Origin: Spongiivirga sp046524175
GTDB lineage: Bacteria; Bacteroidota; Bacteroidia; Flavobacteriales; Flavobacteriaceae
NCBI RefSeq assembly: GCF_046524175.1
Contig: NZ_JBEFZF010000002.1
Span: forward strand, 248,001-312,000
Direction: 5' to 3'
DNA: 64,000 nucleotides
Shown piece by piece: positions 53,049-62,253 of the stretch (its first letter is position 1; the number at the start of each line of letters is the position of its first letter). The notes under the pieces are model-generated. The model was not told the DNA's origin. It ran no database searches and saw only the letters and a list, made by a program, of their open reading frames with translations. A program made the position numbers and the translations under genes.

Positions 53049-54704
53049 ATGAAGCAGGCAGAATTACAAATTATAAATGGGTTTAACGATCAACTAAAAG
53101 TAGTTGTACTTACCTTTTTATTGATTTGTTTTTCCACAATGGGTTTTGCCCAATCAGAACCTCAAGTTTCCGCCACGGTAGATACTTTTCAAATTAAAAT
53201 AGGCGAAGAGATCAAACTCAATATACGCGTAGAAGCTGATAGTACCGATCTAGTGATTTTTCCTGAAGGGCAAAGCTTTAGTCCGTTAGAGACGATAGAA
53301 TCATATCCCACAGATACTACAGTTATTGGTTCGAAATACCAGCTGATTAAAAAATACGGGCTTACCCAGTTCGATTCTGGTTTCTGGTATATTCCACCTC
53401 AACGTATTTCTATAAACGAAAAACCATTTTTCACTGATTCTATTGCTGTTAGGGTGAATGATGTAGTGGTCGACACCACCAAACAAGCCATGTACGAAAT
53501 CAAGCCACTTATGGGGGTAAAAAAGCCAAAAAGTAATTGGTTGCAATGGCTACTTATCGGCTTAGGAGTTCTATTGGTTTTGGCTGTTTTAATCTATTTT
53601 TTATTCCTAAAGAAAAAACCGGAAACGGAAGAAGAACGTATTGCCAACTTAACACCATTTGATCGCGCTCTAGAAAAATTGAAAAAATTAGAAGCGTCTC
53701 AATATTTAATTCGTTCAGAACATAAAAAATACTATTCAGAGCTTACTGATATTGTACGTGTCTACATTGAAGAAGATGTGCATGTTTCAGCTATGGAAAG
53801 TACAACAGATGAATTGATTGCAAAACTTGAAATGTTAAGAGAAGCCGATAAGCTTCCTCTTGAAAATGAGACGATTGTTAATTTCAAACAGGTACTTCAA
53901 ACTGCAGACCTTGTCAAGTTTGCCAGATTAAAACCTGCTGAAGTTCAAGTAAAAACTGATACTACGATGATTGAGCAGGTTGTAACTCAAACAAAAGAGG
54001 TGCTTCCTGAAGAAACTGAAGATGAGAAATTAGCAGACGAGTTCTACGCAAAAGAAATGACCAAAAAGAAACGTCGTCGAATAATAAGAAACACTGCCAT
54101 TATTAGTACAACTGTTTTAGTAATTGCAGGGTTTATTTACTCGTATATCAATGGTTTTCAAAAAACATATGATACTGTTTTTGGTCACCCAACAAAGCCG
54201 TTTTTAGATAATGAATGGGTAAATAGCACTTATGGGGCACCGGGAATAGCGCTCTCAACTCCAGAGGTACTGGTGAGACAAGATAGCGTTAGCGTAGCTG
54301 CAGTTTCCGATGAAATAAAACAAGAAGGTACCTTTTTACATGAGGTAAAAGATGCAGCTTTTAAAGTGTCACTGCATTCCGTTGTTTACAAAGAGCCTAA
54401 AGAAGTTGATATCCCAAAGGTGGTAGAAAAGGCGATTAAAGAACTTGAAAATGAAGGGGCACAGAACATTTTAACCAAATCCGAAAAATTTAATACGTCG
54501 GGAGGAGCCGAAGGCTTAAAAACCCATGGAAGTGCTTCGTTTAAGATAAATGATGAAATGGTAAATGGTGAATACGCCATTTTCACCTTTGCAGCACAAG
54601 GAGTATCGCAGCAATTGGTGCTAACCTGGACAGATGATGATCCTTATGCTCCGGAGATTGTAGAGAGAATTATTAATTCAATTGAACTTAAAACGACCAT
54701 CTAA
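53049..54704 (+). CDS. BatD/DUF4381-like membrane protein with extra C-terminal exported domain
   Basis: A 551-residue protein with a signal segment (residues 17-35), a periplasmic beta domain (36-163: VDTFQIKIGEEIKLNIRV, FDSGFWYIPPQRI), a membrane helix (164-187), a cytoplasmic part with FDRALEKLKKLEASQ and HKKYYSELTDIVRVYIEEDV (DUF4381-like), a second helix (348-367) and a ~180-residue exported C-terminal domain (ALSTPEVLVRQDSV, VYKEPKEVDIP). The extra domain is unusual for this operon position, where ~300 residues are typical. It probably forms part of the membrane complex with BatA and BatB. Confidence 0.8.
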   Translation: MKQAELQIINGFNDQLKVVVLTFLLICFSTMGFAQSEPQVSATVDTFQIKIGEEIKLNIRVEADSTDLVIFPEGQSFSPLETIESYPTDTTVIGSKYQLIKKYGLTQFDSGFWYIPPQRISINEKPFFTDSIAVRVNDVVVDTTKQAMYEIKPLMGVKKPKSNWLQWLLIGLGVLLVLAVLIYFLFLKKKPETEEERIANLTPFDRALEKLKKLEASQYLIRSEHKKYYSELTDIVRVYIEEDVHVSAMESTTDELIAKLEMLREADKLPLENETIVNFKQVLQTADLVKFARLKPAEVQVKTDTTMIEQVVTQTKEVLPEETEDEKLADEFYAKEMTKKKRRRIIRNTAIISTTVLVIAGFIYSYINGFQKTYDTVFGHPTKPFLDNEWVNSTYGAPGIALSTPEVLVRQDSVSVAAVSDEIKQEGTFLHEVKDAAFKVSLHSVVYKEPKEVDIPKVVEKAIKELENEGAQNILTKSEKFNTSGGAEGLKTHGSASFKINDEMVNGEYAIFTFAAQGVSQQLVLTWTDDDPYAPEIVERIINSIELKTTI

Positions 54705-55708
54705 TGTTTAAAGGAATTGAATTTGCAAATCCCAACTTTTTCTGGCTGTTTCTGTTGATTCCGCTGGCGATATTATGGTATGTGTTTAAACGAAAAAAAG
54801 AAACAGCACCGCTAAAAATTTCAAGTTTACAAGGGTTCAAAGCGCAGCCATCCGTACTTCCAAAATTAAAACCTGTGTTGTTTGCGTTTAGAATTTTGGC
54901 ACTTGCTGGGTTAATAGTTGGCATGGCCAGGCCACAAACTGTAGATATTTCTACCAAGACCAAAACCAATAAAGGTATAGATATTGTAATGGCAATTGAC
55001 GTATCCTCGAGTATGCTGGCGCGCGATTTAAAACCTTATCGCCTGGAGGCTTTAAAAGAAGTGGCTATCGAGTTTGTAAATGGTCGGCCAAGTGATCGTG
55101 TTGGTGTCGTGATTTATGCGGGGGAGAGTTTTACGAAAACACCAATAACCAGCGATAAACGTATTGTACAAAGGGGACTTCGTGACATTAACTTTGATGG
55201 CATTATTGAAGATGGTACAGCAATAGGTATGGGATTGGCAACTTCTGTGAATAGGCTTAAAGAAAGTAGAGCAGAAAGTAAAGTGATCATTTTGCTGACT
55301 GATGGGGTGAACAACTCTGGGTTTATTGACCCGAAAATTGCGTCAGAATTAGCAGTAGAGTTCGGTATTAAGGTGTACACGATTGGTATTGGTACCAATG
55401 GTTATGCGTTAGCGCCTATTGGCTTATTACCCAATGGAAAATTCCGTTATGGTCAAAAACAGGTGGAGATCGACGAAAAATTACTTCAGGAAATAGCTGA
55501 TGAAACCGGGGGGCTATATTTTAGAGCAACCGATAATGAGAAGCTACAAGAAATTTATGAAGAGATCAATAAACTTGAAAAAACAGAGATTGAGGAGTTT
55601 AAATACACTAACTATGAAGAGAAATACCGTTTTTGGGTACTTCTCGCAATGGGGTTTTTGTTATTTGAATGGTTGTTGAGAATAACGATTTTTAGAGGAT
55701 TTATATAG
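54704..55708 (+). CDS. batA: BatA: membrane-anchored VWA-domain protein
   Basis: A 334-residue inner-membrane protein with two N-terminal helices (about 12-28 and 57-75), a VWA domain and one C-terminal helix (FWVLLAMGFLLFEWLLRI). The MIDAS motif is D99-V-S101-S-S103. The rest of the VWA core includes GVVIYAGESFTKTPITSDK and LLTDGVNNSG. BatA is part of the Bacteroides aerotolerance complex, linked to oxidative and envelope stress. Its start overlaps the previous stop by one base (TAATG), and batB begins directly at its stop. Confidence 0.93.
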   Translation: MFKGIEFANPNFFWLFLLIPLAILWYVFKRKKETAPLKISSLQGFKAQPSVLPKLKPVLFAFRILALAGLIVGMARPQTVDISTKTKTNKGIDIVMAIDVSSSMLARDLKPYRLEALKEVAIEFVNGRPSDRVGVVIYAGESFTKTPITSDKRIVQRGLRDINFDGIIEDGTAIGMGLATSVNRLKESRAESKVIILLTDGVNNSGFIDPKIASELAVEFGIKVYTIGIGTNGYALAPIGLLPNGKFRYGQKQVEIDEKLLQEIADETGGLYFRATDNEKLQEIYEEINKLEKTEIEEFKYTNYEEKYRFWVLLAMGFLLFEWLLRITIFRGFI

Positions 55709-56743
55709 ATGTACCAACTAGAAGAAAAAATATGGTTTTATCTGCTAGCATTAATTCCCGTAATGTTAGTGATCTTCTTGTTTATTCAACTTTGGAAAAG
55801 TAGCAAGCAAAAGAGATTTGCGGATAAATCCCTATTCAGTCGTTTGGTGCCAGACAAGTCTTCATTTAAACCTTTGTTAAAGTTGATTGTATTACTATTA
55901 GCTTTTAGTAGTTTGACTATCGCTTTGGTAAACCCGAAGATCGGAACCAAGCTAGAAATCATAAAACGAGAGGGAGTTGATATCGTTTTTGCAGTAGATG
56001 TATCGAAAAGTATGTTGGCTGAAGATATAGCGCCCAATCGCATGGAGAAATCAAAAAGATTGGTTTCAGAAATTATTAGTCAGCTGGCGAGCGATCGTGT
56101 TGGTATTATTGCCTATGCAGGGACAGCTTTTCCGCAGTTACCTATCACGACTGATTTCGCATCGGCAAAAATGTTCTTACAAGGCATGAATACCAATATG
56201 CTTTCATCACAGGGTACTGCTATTGATGAAGCAATAAAACTGGCTAAAAGCTACTATGATGATGAAGAGCAGACCAATAGGGTACTCTTTATCATATCAG
56301 ATGGAGAAGATCACTCAGAGAATTCTGCTTCTATTGCCGAAGAAGCTAAAAGCGAGGGAATCAAAATATTTACCATCGGCGTTGGTACCGAAAAGGGAGG
56401 TCCCATCCCTATAAAAAGAAATGGTATCATTCAAACCTACAAGAAAAATCAAGCTGGTGAAGTAGTGATAACTCGGCTTGATGAAAACACATTAAAAGAT
56501 ATTGCTAAAGAGGCAAATGGCGAATATTTTAATGGAAATAATACGCAGGAAGTAGTGGATTTTGTAAAAGAGACACTAAGTGAAATGGATAAAACAGAAT
56601 TTGAAGCCAAGGAGTTTGCTGATTATAAAGATCAGTTTCAATGGTTTTTAGGGTTTGGCATAGTGCTAATCTTTATCGATGTATTCCTGCTCGAAAGAAA
56701 GACGAATTGGCTACGAAAATTAAACTTATTTAATGAAGCTTAA
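55709..56743 (+). CDS. batB: BatB: membrane-anchored VWA-domain protein
   Basis: A 344-residue paralogue of BatA with N-terminal helices (8-28, 55-73), a VWA domain and a C-terminal helix (FQWFLGFGIVLIFIDVFLL). The MIDAS motif is D97-V-S99-K-S101. GIIAYAGTAFPQLPITTDFA and ISDGEDHSEN complete the VWA fold. It presumably pairs with BatA in the periplasmic-face complex. Its ATG follows the batA stop with no gap. Confidence 0.93.
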   Translation: MYQLEEKIWFYLLALIPVMLVIFLFIQLWKSSKQKRFADKSLFSRLVPDKSSFKPLLKLIVLLLAFSSLTIALVNPKIGTKLEIIKREGVDIVFAVDVSKSMLAEDIAPNRMEKSKRLVSEIISQLASDRVGIIAYAGTAFPQLPITTDFASAKMFLQGMNTNMLSSQGTAIDEAIKLAKSYYDDEEQTNRVLFIISDGEDHSENSASIAEEAKSEGIKIFTIGVGTEKGGPIPIKRNGIIQTYKKNQAGEVVITRLDENTLKDIAKEANGEYFNGNNTQEVVDFVKETLSEMDKTEFEAKEFADYKDQFQWFLGFGIVLIFIDVFLLERKTNWLRKLNLFNEA

Positions 56744-56747
56744 CACA

Positions 56748-57632
56748 ATGAAAACTATTATTGGGGTCTTATCCTTGTTGTGCTTCAATTTAGCGATTGC
56801 ACAGGAGGAAGATGAAGCTGCTGTAAAACAACTTCAAAAGCAACAGCAAAAAGCACAGGGGTATACATATCAAGGCAATAACAAATTACAAAGTAACAAG
56901 TTTGCCGATGCCGAGGCGGATTATCGGCGTGCCATTTCTACAAATCCGGATACAGGTACTGCTAAATACAACTTGGGAAATGCCTACTACAATCGTCAAA
57001 GCTTGGCAGAGGCTTTTGATCGTTTTAAACAAGCGGTAGAAGTAGCTCCAGATAAAGGGAGTAAGCATATGGCTTATCATAATATGGGGAATGTTTTTAT
57101 GAAAGAAAAACAGTTTGATAAGGCAGTCGAAGCTTACAAAAATGCCTTACGGAACGATCCTACTGATGACGAAACCCGATATAATCTTGCACTAGCAAAA
57201 CAGAAAAAAGAAGAGCAAGACAAGCAAGGTGGCGGTGGGGACGATAAGAATAAGGACAATAAAGACCAAAACCAAAAAGATAATAAAGACCAAAATAAAG
57301 AAGGCGAAAAAGAAAACGAGGACAAAGAGGGTGATAAAAAGGATGAGAACAAAGAGGGCGATGGTGAGAATGATAAGAAGCCTGAAGACCCTAAGGATAA
57401 TGAAGGAGATAAAAAGCCGGAAGATCAGAAAGATCAAAAGGATAAAAATAAGGGAGGAGACCAGCCAAAGGATAAGGATAAGAAACCACCAAAACCTCGC
57501 CCTGGCCAGTTATCACCACAACAAATAAAAAACTTGTTGCAAGCGATGAATAATGAAGAGAAGAAAGTGCAGCAAAAAATAAATGCAAAAAAAGCAAAAG
57601 GCGCGAAAGTTAAAAACGAGAAAGATTGGTAG
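56748..57632 (+). CDS. batC: BatC: TPR protein with long charged tail
   Basis: An exported protein of 294 residues from the ATG at 56748 (MKTIIGVLSLLCFNLAIAQ, cleaved after AQ); an ATG at 56733 overlapping batB would add five residues. Three TPR units follow (FADAEADYRRAISTNPDTG, AKYNLGNAYYNRQSL, AVEAYKNALRNDPTDDE). Then comes an unusually long low-complexity tail of K, D, E, N and Q (about residues 160-245) before a short proline-rich and helical end. The tail is probably disordered. TPRs suggest that it scaffolds the Bat complex in the periplasm. Confidence 0.9.
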   Translation: MKTIIGVLSLLCFNLAIAQEEDEAAVKQLQKQQQKAQGYTYQGNNKLQSNKFADAEADYRRAISTNPDTGTAKYNLGNAYYNRQSLAEAFDRFKQAVEVAPDKGSKHMAYHNMGNVFMKEKQFDKAVEAYKNALRNDPTDDETRYNLALAKQKKEEQDKQGGGGDDKNKDNKDQNQKDNKDQNKEGEKENEDKEGDKKDENKEGDGENDKKPEDPKDNEGDKKPEDQKDQKDKNKGGDQPKDKDKKPPKPRPGQLSPQQIKNLLQAMNNEEKKVQQKINAKKAKGAKVKNEKDW

Positions 57633-57681
57633 CCGCTTTTTTTGTTCGAAGTTAAATAGAATGTAGATAAAGTAATAGCCA

Positions 57682-57701
57682 CCCTGAGTGAAGTCGAAGG
57701 G
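57682..57701. repeat. CCCTGAGTGAAGTCGAAGGG intergenic repeat
   Basis: This imperfect palindrome lies between batC and batD and ends 7 nt before the batD ATG. It shares the GTCGA core with the hairpin at 15532, a repeat type common between genes of Flavobacteria. Confidence 0.5.
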
Positions 57702-57708
57702 TTTCGTA

Positions 57709-59475
57709 ATGAAAGCTATAAAGACATACATAACACTGCTATTAATCCTTACAGGATCAACACTTGCTGCTCAAGTACAGTTTGAAGCAAAGGTAAGCAA
57801 GAAAACACTAGGTGTTAACGAGCGTATTCGGGTCGATTTTGAAATGAATGTTGACGGGGATAACTTTAGTATCGCAGATTTTGCAGGATTTCAGGTAGTT
57901 GCAGGCCCAAATCATTCAATAAGTCGATCTTGGGTAAATGGTAAGCGCTCTTTTTCCAAAAAGTTCACTTACATTTTACAGCCCACTTCTAAAGGCAATA
58001 AAAAGATCAAGCAAGCTACCATGCAATATCAGGGAGAAACCTATAAGTCTATCCCTATTAATATTGTGGTGACCAATGCGGTTGACGTGCCTAAAGATCC
58101 GAATGACCCGACCAATATTATCAATGATAATATGTTCTTTGTGGCCGAGATTTCGAATGCGAATCCATATTTAAACGAGCCTATAAGCATAACTTATAAA
58201 CTTTATTTTTCTAAGAACATAGCAGTCAGAAATTATGATATTCTTGATACACCCAAATACAATGACTTTTGGAGTAATGATATTCCCATAAAAGGCTATC
58301 CGCTGCAGCAAGGCACTTTTAAAGGAAAGCCTTTTTATTATTATGTGTTTAAGAAGATTGTGCTATATCCTCAAAAATCGGGTAGTTTAACCATCAAACC
58401 TTACTCAATTAATGTATTTGTTGATGTACCGACGAATAGACGAGATATTTTTGGGCAGCGTATGTATAAAAAGGCTGAAAAGTCACTAACAGCTGGAAGT
58501 CGTAAAATTAATGTGAAGGCCCTCCCTGAAGCTGGAAAGCCCGAAAGCTTTACAGGTGCTGTCGGTAGTTTTGATTTTAATGTTGAAGTAAGTCGCAATA
58601 GTTTAAGTGCATCAGAGTCGTTACAAGCTAAGGTACAGGTAAAAGGGAATGGAAATCTAAAACTATTTGAACTTCCAAAATTAAATGTTCCAAGTTCTTT
58701 AGAGGCGTACGATCCTGAACGTGACACTAAGGTTGCCACGAGCCTTCGGGGTATGCGAGGTAGTGTAGTAGACAATTATACATTAGTCCCTCAATATCGC
58801 GGAAAGTATCCAATTCCAGCGTTGAGTTTTTCATATTTCGATCCTAAGACTGAAAGCTATAGAACCGTGAATTCTGAAGAGATCGTTATTGACGTAATCG
58901 ATGGACCGATGAATAATGCATTAGCCTCTTCTAACGGTAATGCCAATACAAAACAAGCAGTTATGTTGAATCCAAATCAGTTTAGAGGGTTTAAAGTAAA
59001 TGCTAATTTAGTTTCTATTGATCAAACAGATTTTTTTAAGTCATCATGGTTTTACTGGTTGCTTTTAGGACCATTATTATTAATACCAATAGCCATGTTG
59101 GTAATGAAAAAGAAAAGAGCGATCGATAACGACATTCAAGGTTCTAAAATTAGAAAGGCGAATAAACTTGCCAAAAAATATCTAAGCACGGCAAAGAAAA
59201 ATCTTGGTAACCAAGAAGCCTTTTATGTATCGTTAGAAAAAGCCTTACACAACTATTTAAAGGCAAAATTGAATATTGAAACAAGTGATTTTAGCAAAGA
59301 GAAAATCATTGCATTATTAAAAGATAGAAATGTAGAAGAAACTGCTATTGCTGAATTTATCAATCTTTTAAAAGCATGTGAATTTGCAAGATATACTCCA
59401 TCATCAACCGATGCGATGAAGCAAGATTATGATAAAGCAGTAAACACACTATCAACCATAGATAAACAGTTTTAA
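57709..59475 (+). CDS. batD: BatD (oxygen tolerance) membrane protein
   Basis: A 588-residue protein. The start is the ATG at 57709, since the GTG 21 nt upstream falls within a repeat. The signal peptide ends ...ILTGSTLAAQ. Two BatD-type beta domains follow (FEAKVSKKTLGVNERIRVDF, GPNHSISRSWVNGKRSFSKK, VEVSRNSLSASESLQAKVQV). A membrane helix (about residues 446-465) and a cytoplasmic helical tail (FYVSLEKALHNYLKAKLN) end it. BatD is a periplasmic part of the Bat complex. It is in the same operon as batC and batE. Confidence 0.92.
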   Translation: MKAIKTYITLLLILTGSTLAAQVQFEAKVSKKTLGVNERIRVDFEMNVDGDNFSIADFAGFQVVAGPNHSISRSWVNGKRSFSKKFTYILQPTSKGNKKIKQATMQYQGETYKSIPINIVVTNAVDVPKDPNDPTNIINDNMFFVAEISNANPYLNEPISITYKLYFSKNIAVRNYDILDTPKYNDFWSNDIPIKGYPLQQGTFKGKPFYYYVFKKIVLYPQKSGSLTIKPYSINVFVDVPTNRRDIFGQRMYKKAEKSLTAGSRKINVKALPEAGKPESFTGAVGSFDFNVEVSRNSLSASESLQAKVQVKGNGNLKLFELPKLNVPSSLEAYDPERDTKVATSLRGMRGSVVDNYTLVPQYRGKYPIPALSFSYFDPKTESYRTVNSEEIVIDVIDGPMNNALASSNGNANTKQAVMLNPNQFRGFKVNANLVSIDQTDFFKSSWFYWLLLGPLLLIPIAMLVMKKKRAIDNDIQGSKIRKANKLAKKYLSTAKKNLGNQEAFYVSLEKALHNYLKAKLNIETSDFSKEKIIALLKDRNVEETAIAEFINLLKACEFARYTPSSTDAMKQDYDKAVNTLSTIDKQF

Positions 59476-59477
59476 AG

Positions 59478-60227
59478 ATGAAGAAGCTATTAAATATCCT
59501 ATTTCTCTTAATAGCTGTTGGGCTTTATGCGCAAAATGAGGCTGCATTTCAAAAAGGCAATCAACTGTATAATGAAGGTAAGTATCTTGAAGCCATAGAG
59601 CAGTACCAGTCTATTATTGATAGTGGCATGCATTCAGCGGAATTATACTATAACATTGCTAATGCCAATTACAAACTCAACAAGATTGCCCCTACGGTTT
59701 ATTACTATGAAAAAGCATTGCAATTAGCACCTGATGATGCTGATATACAAAGCAACCTCGCTTTCGCGCAAAATATGACCATTGATGCGATAGATGAACT
59801 TCCTGAAGCTGGTTTTTCCAGAATACTAAATAACTGGATCGGCAAGCTTAACTATAATTCCTGGGCACGTGTAGCGGTGTTATTTTCTTTTGTCTTTGTA
59901 TTGACTTTTATAACGTATTATTTTGGAACTAGGGCTAATCAAAAAAGGTATTTCTTCATTCTTAGTTTTATTGCTTTGACTATGATGATCTTAAGTACGG
60001 TTTTTGCTTTTAGACAAAAGACAATGGATACTAATGATCAACCAGCGATTGTTTTTGCAGTAGAAACCCAAGCGAAAACGGACCCCAATTTTACCAGCGA
60101 ACAAGTATTTGTCTTACATGAAGGAACAAAAGTACAAGTATTACAAGCCTTTGGCGATTGGAAGAAAATTCAAATAGCCAATGGTACCGAGGGGTGGATT
60201 CCAGCAGAGGATATTAAAGAATTATAA
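59478..60227 (+). CDS. batE: BatE: TPR and SH3 domain membrane protein
   Basis: A 249-residue exported protein with a signal peptide (MKKLLNILFLLIAVGLYAQ). Three TPR-like helices follow (AAFQKGNQLYNEGKYLEAIE, AELYYNIANANYKLNKIA, YYEKALQLAPDDADIQS), then two membrane helices (about 132-150 and 160-176), and a C-terminal bacterial SH3 domain (VFVLHEGTKVQVLQAFGDWK, IANGTEGWIPAEDI). SH3 domains of this kind usually contact peptidoglycan or a partner peptide. It is the last gene of the Bat operon. The convergent cvpA-like gene ends 3 nt away. Confidence 0.92.
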   Translation: MKKLLNILFLLIAVGLYAQNEAAFQKGNQLYNEGKYLEAIEQYQSIIDSGMHSAELYYNIANANYKLNKIAPTVYYYEKALQLAPDDADIQSNLAFAQNMTIDAIDELPEAGFSRILNNWIGKLNYNSWARVAVLFSFVFVLTFITYYFGTRANQKRYFFILSFIALTMMILSTVFAFRQKTMDTNDQPAIVFAVETQAKTDPNFTSEQVFVLHEGTKVQVLQAFGDWKKIQIANGTEGWIPAEDIKEL

Positions 60228-60230
60228 AAA

Positions 60231-60752
60231 TTAGATTTTGCTGGTAGTTTGATTTTCTAGTTCTTCAGGTTTTTGCTCAAGTACCCATTGAAACACGAAG
60301 TCACCAAGATTTCGAACTGGTTTATATAAAACAGATTCTTCTATTGTTTCCTTGCTAATTATCTCTAAGGTGTTATTGGTTCTGTCAAAAAATACCAGTA
60401 CTGCACCCAGTATTATTGCAAGCTTCAGACCTCCAAAAGCGGCACCTAATAGTTTATTTAAAATGCCCAAGGCTGCAAAATCGGCTACTTTGGTTAACAA
60501 TTTGCCCAGCATGGTCACTGCAATGATGATAATTATAAAGGTGATAATGAATGCCGCCAAATTTACATACTTCTCATTCCAGTTTACGCGATCACCTAGA
60601 TAATCACCTACAAAATATGAGAAATGAATGGCTCCGTAAATACCTGCAACCAATGAAACAAGTGCTGCCACTTCTAAAAAGAGACCTTTGGTAAAACCAC
60701 GATATAAGCCAAAAGCAATAATGGCTCCAAGAAAAATGTCAATGAAATTCAT
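60231..60752 (-). CDS. CvpA-family membrane protein
   Basis: A 173-residue inner-membrane protein with four helices. It begins MNFIDIFLGAIIAFGLYRGFTKGLFLEVAALVSL, the CvpA/colicin V production signature, followed by AGIYGAIHFS and MLGKLLTKVADFAALGILNKLLGAAFGGLKLAIILG. CvpA proteins affect envelope integrity and secretion, with unclear mechanism. It is transcribed alone toward the bat operon, with no recognisable terminator between the two. Confidence 0.9.
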   Translation of the reverse strand: MNFIDIFLGAIIAFGLYRGFTKGLFLEVAALVSLVAGIYGAIHFSYFVGDYLGDRVNWNEKYVNLAAFIITFIIIIIAVTMLGKLLTKVADFAALGILNKLLGAAFGGLKLAIILGAVLVFFDRTNNTLEIISKETIEESVLYKPVRNLGDFVFQWVLEQKPEELENQTTSKI

Positions 60753-60810
60753 GCTTTAAAAATAGGGAATTCTTATTACTAAAGATAGAAAGTAAGAAGG
60801 GCTTACACTA

Positions 60811-60920
60811 ACCTGCAAGGTGTTGTCGTATGAGTGAAACGAAGGAGACTTCCTTGCAGGTTTCCTACAAGGAATGAAGTCAAAGAGACCTACAAGGGGT
60901 TAAAAACCTTGCAGGTCTAA
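60811..60920. repeat. Two tandem hairpins of the ACCTGCAAGG family
   Basis: ACCTGCAAGG (60811-60820) mirrors CCTTGCAGGT (60852-60861) exactly. Next, AGACCTACAAGG (60886-60897) mirrors CCTTGCAGGTCT (60907-60918) with one G-U pair. The second ends GGTCTAA like the element at 6751. They fill the gap between the cvpA-like and GreA-like genes. Confidence 0.75.
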
Positions 60921-60982
60921 TATAAAGAAAAGCAATATATATCTAATTATTTCGGTAATTTCATTATTCAATTTTTAAAAGT

Positions 60983-61447
60983 TTGAATAACGAATTACAT
61001 ATTAAAACTCAGCTTTACTCAAAATGCCAAGAGTTCGTTTCGGAACGTTTGAAGCGTATTCAAAACCGAATAGTAGATATAGAAACGTCGCTAAAATCCG
61101 AAACAAAGTCAACCGCTGGGGATAAGCATGAAACTGGCCGAGCTATGTTACAGCTTGAACGAGAAAAGTCAGGAGCACAACTTGCACAAATACAAAGTGT
61201 ACAACAGTTATTAGCTAAAGTCAATATCCAAAATAGTTCGGGATCCAGTATCTCTCTAGGAAGTTTGGTAATCACCAATCGAGCAAATTACTTTATCGCT
61301 ATTAGTGCCGGTCAAATTGAAATCGATGGGCAAGAATATTTAGCAGTAGCTGCAAATACACCCATTGGAAAAGTATTGCTTGGTAAAAAAGTTGATGATG
61401 AGGTTATTTTTAATGGGAACTCCATGCAAATAACTCGAATCATTTAA
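60983..61447 (+). CDS. GreA/GreB-like protein (TTG start)
   Basis: A 154-residue cytoplasmic protein resembling a transcript-cleavage factor. It has an N-terminal coiled coil with the tip motif AGDKHETGRAMLQLEREKSG, similar to the acidic tip of GreA (GDxxENAE). A C-terminal FKBP-like domain follows (SLVITNRANYFIAISAGQI, VDDEVIFNGNSMQITRII). The first in-frame start is TTG at 60983; no ATG precedes the conserved coil. Bacteroidota copies are often called '3-oxoacyl-ACP synthase', which the sequence does not support. It overlaps the next, opposite-strand gene by 4 nt. Confidence 0.75.
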   Translation: MNNELHIKTQLYSKCQEFVSERLKRIQNRIVDIETSLKSETKSTAGDKHETGRAMLQLEREKSGAQLAQIQSVQQLLAKVNIQNSSGSSISLGSLVITNRANYFIAISAGQIEIDGQEYLAVAANTPIGKVLLGKKVDDEVIFNGNSMQITRII

Positions 61448-61737
61448 AAGAAAGAACCCAAAGTGATTACAACGCAAATGCCCAACAAGATTACACTAAT
61501 TAAAAGTAATGTAGCTGCTGGTTTTGATTTCGAAATAGTTATGATTCCAATTACAAGAAAAACAACTTGAGCAATTAAAAACGGAATAGTAGTTAGCTCC
61601 TTAATCACACCGATCAATACTCCATCAATTTTTAATAGATAAAGTAGATAAGAAATAAGGAAATATGCTACAATTATTAAATTGATTAAGGCTAATTTGT
61701 TCGGTTTTCCAGAGATAGCAGCATTCATATGATTCAC
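61444..61737 (-). CDS. Small membrane protein, unknown function
   Basis: A 97-residue protein with three membrane helices (about residues 15-35, 49-67 and 73-95) and short polar links. No domain is recognised. It is convergent with the GreA-like gene, and the two stop regions overlap by 4 nt. Its upstream gap runs to the start of the AT-rich pair at 61.9 kb. Confidence 0.6.
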   Translation of the reverse strand: MNHMNAAISGKPNKLALINLIIVAYFLISYLLYLLKIDGVLIGVIKELTTIPFLIAQVVFLVIGIITISKSKPAATLLLISVILLGICVVITLGSFF

Positions 61738-61911
61738 TATTTGACAATATCAAATTACTAATCTTTTTGTAATTATTTCTTTAGAGATAAATAAGGAAGT
61801 TTTCAATCCTGATTTCAATGATTTTTATAGTAGAAGAATACAGGTTGCTTTTTAAAACGCGACTCAGAGCTTATAGTTTGATTAAACTTTTAAAAAATAG
61901 GTGAAGCATAT

Positions 61912-62253
61912 GTGCTTAATTTGGAAAATATTGGTCTTGTGGCTTCAAATGGCACGACCAATATTAATGGTGTTTTTAATAATCTTTGCGTTACAGTTCC
62001 TGCCTACAATGTAAGTCCAGAGTGGTATTCTCATCAATTAAAAATTGCGTGGAATATGACTACCGATCAAGTTTTTACCTATTTAAATAATACTAGAGGT
62101 TTAATGCTGCTAAATGTTATAACTCTTAAAGCATTGATTCTGGAAATGTTTACTGTAAATTTAAACTTTGCTTTTGCAACCCCTGGTGGGGCATCGGCAC
62201 TTCCAACTTTTTGTAATGGAGTCCCATTTGTAAAAGCACAATATTGTGAATGA
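61912..62253 (+). CDS. Unrecognised small protein (GTG start), possibly a gene fragment
   Basis: A 113-residue frame that I cannot assign. The first usable codon is GTG at 61912, preceded by AGGTG six nt upstream of a stop-free stretch; the frame is closed by TAA at 61891. The product has a hydrophobic middle (LLNVITLKALILEMFTVNLNFAFA) and two cysteines near the end (PTFCNGVPFVKAQYCE). An overlapping frame from ATG at 61910 encodes a 34-residue hydrophobic peptide that could be the true translated product. It is AT-rich and coupled by 8 nt to the next gene. A degraded gene is possible. Confidence 0.4.
   Translation: MLNLENIGLVASNGTTNINGVFNNLCVTVPAYNVSPEWYSHQLKIAWNMTTDQVFTYLNNTRGLMLLNVITLKALILEMFTVNLNFAFATPGGASALPTFCNGVPFVKAQYCE

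Noticed and set aside
57134..57731. Several overlapping frames on both strands in the batC tail
   Set aside because: They mirror the lysine/aspartate-rich low-complexity codons of batC; none has a plausible domain or start.
60983..61447. Name '3-oxoacyl-ACP synthase'
   Set aside because: The protein has a GreA-like coil and C-terminal domain and no ketosynthase active site.
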